19,793 nt of DNA from Fidelibacterota bacterium (GTDB lineage Bacteria; Bipolaricaulota; Bipolaricaulia; Bipolaricaulales; Bipolaricaulaceae): NCBI GenBank assembly GCA_024277405.1, contig JAJRVI010000178.1, positions 1-19,793 of the forward strand, in the 5' to 3' direction. The notes under the pieces were generated by a model that ran no database searches, had not been told where the DNA came from, and saw only the letters and a program-made list of their open reading frames with translations. This document shows positions 14,817-19,793 of this stretch, piece by piece; positions within the stretch are counted from its first letter, which is position 1; each line of letters begins with the position of its first letter. The position numbers were made by a program, and so were the translations under genes.

Positions 14817-15461
14817 CTACCAGGAGATGTAGCCCCAGAGTTTGATGGCGATGTTTCCGAGCCATTCGAGGACGGGGGTGAAGTAGAGGAGGGCGATGAG
14901 GAATACCAGCCCGAACATCCCCAGGGAGAGGTATCGGCGGCGGAGGTCCGGGGGCAGGAAGTAGGAGAGGATCTTGGAGCCGTCCAGGGGGGGTATGGGG
15001 AGGAGGTTGATCAGGGCCAAAAAGATCGAGATGATGCCGAGGTAGGTGAGGAAGACCATGGGCCAATAGAGGAAATCGTGGGGTCCGGCTGCCCACAGCA
15101 CCCGCCCGACCCCCGCGGCGAGGAGGGCCATGCCCACGTTCGCCCCCGGCCCCGCAAGCGAGACGTACATGATCCCCTTCGCGGGCTCCCGGAAGTACCA
15201 GGGATTGATGGGGACCGGCTTCGCCCAGCCGAAGACGGGGACGTTCACCCGGGTCACGAACCTCATGAAGACGAGGATCCCCGGGAGGAGGATCGAGCCC
15301 ACGGGGTCAAGATGCCGCAGCGGGTTCAACGTCAATCTCCTGGAGAGCTTGGCGGTGGGGTCCCCCAGCTTCCAGGCCACGTAGCCGTGGGCCACCTCGT
15401 GGGGGATCACGGTGCAGATGAGGGCCAACACCGCCAGCAACCCCTCAATCGCCCGGTCCAT
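14817..15461 (-). CDS. site-2-protease-like membrane metalloprotease (M50)
   Basis: A small integral membrane zinc protease of the short M50 group related to Bacillus YwhC and similar rhomboid-like site-2 proteases. The zinc motif HEVAH lies at residues 21-25 in the first span, preceded by hydrophobic LLAVLALICTVIP. The third ligand motif is INLLPIPPLDGSKI (D160). About six hydrophobic segments are visible in 214 residues, with no PDZ domain, so it is not a standard RseP. It would cut membrane proteins within the bilayer; the substrate is unknown. The ATG at 15461 lies inside the 3' end of rqcH (17-nt overlap) and is preceded there by GAGGGGAGG, so the two are translationally coupled. tig follows after 38 nt. 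Confidence 0.9.
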   Translation of the reverse strand: MDRAIEGLLAVLALICTVIPHEVAHGYVAWKLGDPTAKLSRRLTLNPLRHLDPVGSILLPGILVFMRFVTRVNVPVFGWAKPVPINPWYFREPAKGIMYVSLAGPGANVGMALLAAGVGRVLWAAGPHDFLYWPMVFLTYLGIISIFLALINLLPIPPLDGSKILSYFLPPDLRRRYLSLGMFGLVFLIALLYFTPVLEWLGNIAIKLWGYISW

Positions 15462-16929
15462 CTTCCTCCCCTCCCGGTCGCACCACGAGCACCTCCTCCC
15501 GGACCACCGCGAATGCCCCCAGCGGCGCCCCCCTGGGCTTCCGCAGGTGACGCACCTCGGTGTAGGTCACGGCGACCTTTGTATCATACCGGGCCTTGGA
15601 GTGCCAGGCCGCGAGCCGCGCCGCCTCCTCCAGCACCTCACGGGGCACCTCCCGCCCGGCGCTCTTCACGATCACGTGCGCCCCGGGGACCCTGCGGGCG
15701 TGGAGCCAGATGTCCCGGGGGTGGGCCTCCCGCACCAGCCTCTCGTTCTCCCGGGCCGAGCGTCCCACCAACACGCGGAACCCCCCGATGTGGAACGTCC
15801 GCGCCCGGGCCGTTCCCCCCTTATGTGCGGGTTCCGACCGCGGCACCCGCACCCCCAACGCCTCGAGATCGGCCTCGAGGTAGGGGGCGAGGTAGGGCTT
15901 CCGCTCGAGCTCGGCCAGGAGGGCGCGGAGCTCCTCCGTCTCCTCGCGGAGCCGCTCCGCCCGGAGCGGGAGCTCCTCCAGGGCCCGGCGGAGCTTGCGC
16001 GCCCGGGCGTATAGCCTTTTGGCGTGCTCCTGAGGCGGGATTGAGGGGTCCAGCGTGATCTTTACAGGCTTTCCGTCGAACCCCTCCACCTGTGCCTCCT
16101 TTGTACCCCGGGGGATCTCGGAGAGGCGCGTGAGGATGAGGTCGGCGGTACGCTGGAGCTCCTCCCATCTCCCGGCCCGCTGGAGCTCCTCGTGCACCTT
16201 CTCCAGCGCCCGCCGCTTCCTCTTGAGGGCGTCCCGGGCCGCCCGCATGAGCTCCCGGGCCTCCCCGAGGAAGAGGGCCTCCTCCCGGACCCGGTCCAAC
16301 GCCAGGAAGTAACGGGGAAATTCCTCCGCCTCCCCGAGGTCGGGCCGGGGGAAGAAGGATGCCACCGGCCCCCGCGGGGTCCGGTAGAGGAAGCCCCGGG
16401 GCTCCTTTTTCAGGATCTCCTCCGCGAAGCGTCGGAGCTCGTCCGCCGTCGGTGGGCGCCCGAGCCGTGCCTCCAGGGCCCGCCGGATCCCCGGCCCCAC
16501 CCCCTCCCCGGGATCCCCGGGCCCCTCCCAGTCGGCGCGTGAAAACCGGGATTCCCCCAGGGCGGCGATGGTCCGATCACCCACGACCAGGAGGATGTTC
16601 CCCCTCCGGGGGCGGAAATCGACCACCAGGTCGGCATCGGGGAACCGGAGTCGGAGGACCCGATCGTACCCCGCTTGCTCCAGGGAGAGGAGGGGTTTCC
16701 CCCGCAGGTATTTGCGCAGGAGGGCGGCGAACGCCGGCGGGCGCTCCGGCGCGGGGGGGCGGAGCTCGGTGCGGTGGAAGGCCTTCTCCAGCGGATCGAT
16801 GACCAAGCTCCCCCCGGGGGAGAAAAGCCGCAGGAAGAGGACCTCTCCCACCTGATGCACCTTCGCCACCCGGCCCCCCCGCAGGTCCCCGGCCTCCCGC
16901 AGCGCGGCCCGGAGCTCCAACCCTTCCAT
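15445..16929 (-). CDS. rqcH: RqcH/NFACT-family ribosome quality-control protein
   Basis: RqcH binds 50S subunits with stalled peptidyl-tRNA and adds C-terminal alanine tails that mark the chain for proteolysis. The NFACT-N domain holds the Asp-Arg pair needed for tailing (GYDRVLRLRF, D89-R90). A basic coiled-coil stretch (about 225-350, LMRAARDALKRKRRALEKVH onwards) is the CC-M part. The NFACT-R domain is at 375-485 with FHIGGFRVLVGRSARENERL, DIWLHARRVPGAHVIVKS and RKPRGAPLGAFAVV. The length of 494 residues is shorter than Bacillus RqcH (about 570), mainly in the linkers. The ATG at 16929 starts 2 nt after the preceding hydrolase stop; the longer in-frame start lies in that gene. The older name fibronectin-binding protein is misleading here. 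Confidence 0.93.
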   Translation of the reverse strand: MEGLELRAALREAGDLRGGRVAKVHQVGEVLFLRLFSPGGSLVIDPLEKAFHRTELRPPAPERPPAFAALLRKYLRGKPLLSLEQAGYDRVLRLRFPDADLVVDFRPRRGNILLVVGDRTIAALGESRFSRADWEGPGDPGEGVGPGIRRALEARLGRPPTADELRRFAEEILKKEPRGFLYRTPRGPVASFFPRPDLGEAEEFPRYFLALDRVREEALFLGEARELMRAARDALKRKRRALEKVHEELQRAGRWEELQRTADLILTRLSEIPRGTKEAQVEGFDGKPVKITLDPSIPPQEHAKRLYARARKLRRALEELPLRAERLREETEELRALLAELERKPYLAPYLEADLEALGVRVPRSEPAHKGGTARARTFHIGGFRVLVGRSARENERLVREAHPRDIWLHARRVPGAHVIVKSAGREVPREVLEEAARLAAWHSKARYDTKVAVTYTEVRHLRKPRGAPLGAFAVVREEVLVVRPGGEEDGPGD

Positions 16930-16931
16930 CC

Positions 16932-17741
16932 TCAGCCTCGTTCCACCGGGAGGATGAGGCACGTGGGCCCACCCGTTCCCTTCACGAATTCGGAGAGGTC
17001 CAGGGGGTGTACCTCCACCCCCGCCCCGGAGAGGCGTTCCATCACCCGGCGCTGGGAGGCCTCCGCGATCACCTCGTTCGGGCGCAGGCAGATCACGTTG
17101 CCGCTCACGAAGTCATCGGGTGAGACTTCTATGAGCTCGAAGCCCGCGAAGAAGCCGCGCGGGAAGGCCCCGGCGCAAGCGAGTACCCGATCCGGGGCCA
17201 CCATGCTCATCGCGCCCCCGATGTGGAGGTAGGGGGAGGGGACCCGCGCCACCCGGACCTCGTAGCTCATCCTCTCCAAGAGGGCCTTCAATTGGCGCAC
17301 GCCGTCCCCATTGGAGCGTGAGGACAGCCCCACGAACGCCACCCGCCCCGCGAGGATCACGTCCCCGCCCTCCAGGGTGCCGGGCGGCTCGATGCGCCCC
17401 GCCCGGGGGACCCCGAGCTCCTCCAGGTGCCGGGCGAGCCAGCCCTCCTCCCCACGGCGTGTAGGGAGCCCCATGCGCAGTTCCACGTATCCCTTGGGCG
17501 TCACCACCGCGGGGTCCCGGGTGAACACCGAGTTGGGGTGGCCGGGGCACTCGGGAACGGCGATGACCTCGGCCCCGTAGAGCCCGAGGAGCTCCCGCAG
17601 GCGGGCGTGTTGGGCCCGGGCCCTGTGGAGGTCCGCTCGCTCGGCGATATTGTGCTCCCGGGGATCCTCATAGGTCACGTATTCCCTCCCCGGCGGGCAG
17701 ACGACCACGCGTCTCAGGGCTTCTCCTTCGTTCGCCAGCAT
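16932..17741 (-). CDS. DDAH/arginine-deiminase-type amidinohydrolase
   Basis: A 269-residue protein of the guanidino-group-modifying (amidinotransferase) fold. The catalytic elements are present: the aspartate of SVFTRDPAVV (D76), PPGTLEGGDVIL (E124), the histidine in PYLHIGGAMSMV (H173), and the nucleophilic cysteine in GTGGPTCLILP (C261). Relatives hydrolyse dimethylarginine to citrulline, arginine to citrulline or ornithine, or similar guanidines; the sequence does not tell which. The length matches DDAH-like proteins (about 260-280), well below true arginine deiminases (about 400). The start is the ATG at 17741 with AAAGGGGG upstream; the open frame continues far upstream only because it runs antisense to the tRNA and nrdD. 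It is first of a five-gene run and sits 2 nt before rqcH, apparently without functional link. Confidence 0.87.
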   Translation of the reverse strand: MLANEGEALRRVVVCPPGREYVTYEDPREHNIAERADLHRARAQHARLRELLGLYGAEVIAVPECPGHPNSVFTRDPAVVTPKGYVELRMGLPTRRGEEGWLARHLEELGVPRAGRIEPPGTLEGGDVILAGRVAFVGLSSRSNGDGVRQLKALLERMSYEVRVARVPSPYLHIGGAMSMVAPDRVLACAGAFPRGFFAGFELIEVSPDDFVSGNVICLRPNEVIAEASQRRVMERLSGAGVEVHPLDLSEFVKGTGGPTCLILPVERG

Positions 17742-17785
17742 ATCGCGTTCCCCCTTTCGGCAACGGGAAGGAATGACGGGGAAGC

Positions 17786-17813
17786 TTGACCCTTTCCCTT
17801 TGCCATCGATAAT
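17786..17813 (+). promoter_or_regulatory. promoter of tRNA-Thr
   Basis: TTGACC (17786-17791, five of six) and GATAAT (17808-17813, five of six) are spaced by 16 nt. The expected start near 17820 lies about 12 nt before the mature tRNA 5' end. Confidence 0.7.
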
Positions 17814-17831
17814 ATTAAATGCCTCACCCGA

Positions 17832-17907
17832 GCCGGCGTAGCTCAGCTGGCAGAGCGGCGGTTTCGTAAACCGCAGGTCGGAGGTTCGAATCCTCTCGCC
17901 GGCTCCA
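17832..17907 (+). tRNA. tRNA-Thr (anticodon CGT)
   Basis: A 76-nt cloverleaf. The acceptor stem GCCGGCG pairs with CGCCGGC, the D arm is GCTCAGCTGGCAGAGC, the anticodon arm GCGGT-TTCGTAA-ACCGC shows anticodon CGT (reads ACG), and the T arm is GGAGG-TTCGAAT-CCTCT with one mismatch-tolerant end. The discriminator is T and CCA is encoded. A run of six T (17910-17915) just after the 3' end may help termination. Confidence 0.96.
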
Positions 17908-18038
17908 AATTTTTTAAACTCCCGAGACCCTTTCGCTCTATCCCACAGAGAGGTTCGGGGGATCAATGTCCCCTTGCTGGCTCCGGGAGGCGGGGGGTAT
18001 GTTAGCCGGGGACCATCCTGTCCGGGATGAGGGGGTAA
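17908..18038 (+). other. 131-nt leader between tRNA-Thr and nrdD
   Basis: No gene is seen. It has a T6 run just after the tRNA and a small hairpin GGGGA-TCAATG-TCCCC (17958-17973). A weak promoter-like pair, TTGCTG and TATGTT with 18 nt between, lies just after it. No NrdR-box-like palindrome was recognised. Confidence 0.4.
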
Positions 18039-19793
18039 ATGATGATCCAATATGTAAAGAAAAGGGATGGGAGACTTGTTCCCTTCGCTCCCGACAAGAT
18101 CGCCCGCGCCATCGAGCGGGCGCTGCGTGAGACCGGCGAGGGGGTTCCCGGGCTCGCGCAGGAACTCGCCGAGAAGGTGGTGCGCACGCTCGAGACGCGT
18201 TACGTGGGCCTGTTCGCGCCGCCGAGTGTGGAGGAGATCCAGGACGTGGTGGAGGAGGTCCTCATGGCCGCGGGCCTCTTCCGCACGGCCCGCGCATATA
18301 TCGTTTATCGTTACCAACACAAGCAGCTCCGGGAACTGCGGGACCTGGTGGCCCCCGATGCCGTGGAGGATTACCTCAACGAGTCGGATTGGAGGGTCCG
18401 CGAGAACGCGAACATGTCCTTCTCCCTCCAGGGGCTCAACGTGTTCCTCACCGAGAAGGTCATCTCCCGGTACTGGCTCTCGCGGGTCTATCCGTCCCAT
18501 ATCCGTGAGGCTCACGAAAAAGGAGATTTTCACATACATGATCTCGGCACCCTCGGGCCCTACTGTGTCGGCTGGGACCTGAGGGATCTGCTGCTCAAGG
18601 GATTCGGGGGCGTGAGGGGGAAGATCCACTCCAAGCCCCCCAAACACTTCCGCACCGCGTTGCTCCAGGCGGCCAACTTCCTCTACACGCTGCAGGGGGA
18701 GGCCGCCGGGGCCCAGGCCTTCTCCTCCCTCGATACCTACCTCGCCCCCTTCATCGCCCACGATGGGCTCACATACGATGAGGTGAAGCAGGCCCTGCAG
18801 GAATTCGTGTTCAACCTGAACGTGCCCACCAGGGTCGGCTTCCAGACGCCGTTCACCAACTGTACCCTGGACATCCGGGTCCCCCGTTTCATGGAGCGGG
18901 AGCCGGTGATAATCGGGGGGGAGTTCCAGGACGCCACCTACGGGGAATTCTCCCGGGAGATGGCCTGGTTCAACCGGGCCTTCGCGGAGGTCATGAGCGC
19001 GGGCGACGCCACCGGCCGCCCGTTCACCTTCCCCATCCCCACCTACAACATCACCCCCGACTTCCCCTGGGACGACCCCTCCCTGGAGCCGGTGTGGGAG
19101 ATGACGGCCAAGTACGGGATCCCCTATTTCGCCAACTTCGTGAATTCCGACATGAGGCCCGAGGACGTCCGTTCCATGTGCTGTCACCTGCGCCTGGACA
19201 ACACTGCGCTCCGCAAGCGGGGCGGGGGCCTGTTCGGCGCCAACCCCCTCACCGGTTCCATCGGGGTGGTGACCATCAACCTGCCCCGCATCGGATACCT
19301 CGCCCGCAACGAGGGGGAGTTCCTCGCCCGCCTGGAGGAGCTCATGGAGCTCGCGAAGCAGTCCCTCATCATCAAGCGGAAGCTCCTCGAGCGCCTCACC
19401 GAGTCCGGCCTCTACCCCTATTCCCGCTTCTGGCTCCGGGAGGTGAAGCGGGCCACCGGGGCGTATTGGACTAACCACTTCTCCACCATCGGGATCATCG
19501 GGATGAACGAGGCCTGCCTGAACCTCTTCGGAAAGACCCTCGCCGATCCCGAGTGCATCGCGTTCGCCGAGAGGGTCTTGGACTTCATGAACCGCAAGCT
19601 CGTGGAGTTCCAGGAGGAGACCGGACACCTCTGGAACCTCGAGGCCACCCCGGCCGAGGGGACGAGCCATCGCCTGGCCCTCCTGGACAAGGGCCAGTTC
19701 CCGGACATCGTCGTCGCCAACGAGGAGGACGTGCGGCGCGGGGCGGCTCCCTACTACACCAACTCCACCCACCTGCCGGTGGAGTTCTCGGAG
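18039..19793 (+). CDS. nrdD: anaerobic (class III) ribonucleoside-triphosphate reductase, 3' end outside window
   Basis: NrdD reduces ribonucleoside triphosphates to deoxynucleotides under anaerobic conditions, using a glycyl radical installed by NrdG. Residues 3-95 form an ATP cone (YVKKRDGRLVPFAPDKIARA, VEEIQDVVEEVLM, ARAYIVYRYQHK), the allosteric site. The catalytic barrel shows HIHDLGTLGPYCVGWDL, FQTPFTNCTLD (266-278), MCCHLRLD (380-387), GGGLFGANPLTGSIGVVTIN and YYTNSTHLPV. The 585 visible codons stop before the C-terminal zinc site and the radical glycine. The start is ATG-ATG at 18039/18042 after GAGGGGG; either may be used. The presence of this oxygen-sensitive enzyme is the best evidence for anaerobic growth. 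Whether nrdG follows cannot be seen. Confidence 0.95.
   Translation, partial: MMIQYVKKRDGRLVPFAPDKIARAIERALRETGEGVPGLAQELAEKVVRTLETRYVGLFAPPSVEEIQDVVEEVLMAAGLFRTARAYIVYRYQHKQLRELRDLVAPDAVEDYLNESDWRVRENANMSFSLQGLNVFLTEKVISRYWLSRVYPSHIREAHEKGDFHIHDLGTLGPYCVGWDLRDLLLKGFGGVRGKIHSKPPKHFRTALLQAANFLYTLQGEAAGAQAFSSLDTYLAPFIAHDGLTYDEVKQALQEFVFNLNVPTRVGFQTPFTNCTLDIRVPRFMEREPVIIGGEFQDATYGEFSREMAWFNRAFAEVMSAGDATGRPFTFPIPTYNITPDFPWDDPSLEPVWEMTAKYGIPYFANFVNSDMRPEDVRSMCCHLRLDNTALRKRGGGLFGANPLTGSIGVVTINLPRIGYLARNEGEFLARLEELMELAKQSLIIKRKLLERLTESGLYPYSRFWLREVKRATGAYWTNHFSTIGIIGMNEACLNLFGKTLADPECIAFAERVLDFMNRKLVEFQEETGHLWNLEATPAEGTSHRLALLDKGQFPDIVVANEEDVRRGAAPYYTNSTHLPVEFSE

Noticed and set aside
13007..14832. 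Plus-strand open frames opposite clpP and tig (263 and 381 codons)
   Set aside because: They are antisense shadows; the minus-strand proteins are unambiguous.
16932..19772. Very long minus-strand open frame (946 codons) extending the DDAH-type gene upstream
   Set aside because: The upstream part is antisense to tRNA-Thr and to nrdD. The stretch with GERIRTSDLRFTKPPLCQLS is the well-known false peptide read from the back of a tRNA gene. Only the part from the ATG at 17741 is a gene.
1..19793. CRISPR arrays, insertion sequences, integrase genes or attachment sites
   Set aside because: No regularly spaced repeats, transposase motifs or duplicated tRNA 3' end were seen; the tRNA-Thr is not followed by an integrase in this window.

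Overview
The window is a GC-rich (clearly above 60% GC), gene-dense bacterial chromosome segment with no sign of phage, insertion sequences or CRISPR. Several genes point to an anaerobic or micro-aerobic, probably thermophilic or salt-adapted bacterium: a class III (anaerobic) ribonucleotide reductase, a rubredoxin with its reductase, and a mannosylglycerate synthase of the Rhodothermus type. Leaderless-looking gene starts (TAnnnT 5-8 nt before ATG, no Shine-Dalgarno) occur beside ordinary SD starts. The lineage cannot be fixed from the sequence; a deep-branching thermophile, for example Bipolaricaulota/Acetothermia-like, would fit but is a guess.

Layout. (1) 1-4601, minus strand: a GT4 glycosyltransferase, a sugar-phosphate nucleotidyltransferase, gpsA (glycerol-3-phosphate dehydrogenase) and tilS (tRNA-Ile lysidine synthetase, cut by the window edge). 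(2) 4602-10031, plus strand: a promoter with an inverted repeat over its -10, then a binding-protein ABC transporter (binding protein, strong terminator-like hairpin, two permeases, ATPase) ending in mannosylglycerate synthase (mgs, GT78). (3) 10028-11476, minus strand: a GntR-type helix-turn-helix fused to a complete family-1 solute-binding-protein domain without signal peptide. Its stop codon overlaps the mgs stop. (4) 11605-12962, plus strand: rubredoxin and an FAD/NAD(P)H reductase, translationally coupled. (5) 17741-13049, minus strand: a DDAH/arginine-deiminase-type hydrolase, rqcH (NFACT), an M50 membrane metalloprotease, tig and clpP. (6) 17832-19793, plus strand: tRNA-Thr(CGT) and the 5' part of nrdD.

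Working together. The most interesting part is 2283-11476. An ABC importer is transcribed with the enzyme that joins mannose from GDP-mannose to D-glycerate. It is flanked by a nucleotidyltransferase that might make a sugar nucleotide, and by a cytosolic regulator that looks like a transporter binding protein welded to a DNA-binding domain. A reasonable inference is a compatible-solute module in which uptake and synthesis of mannosylglycerate (or its precursors) are regulated by direct sugar sensing. The second cluster groups ribosome-rescue tailing (RqcH), chaperone (trigger factor) and protease (ClpP) on one strand, which suggests a nascent-chain quality-control neighbourhood.
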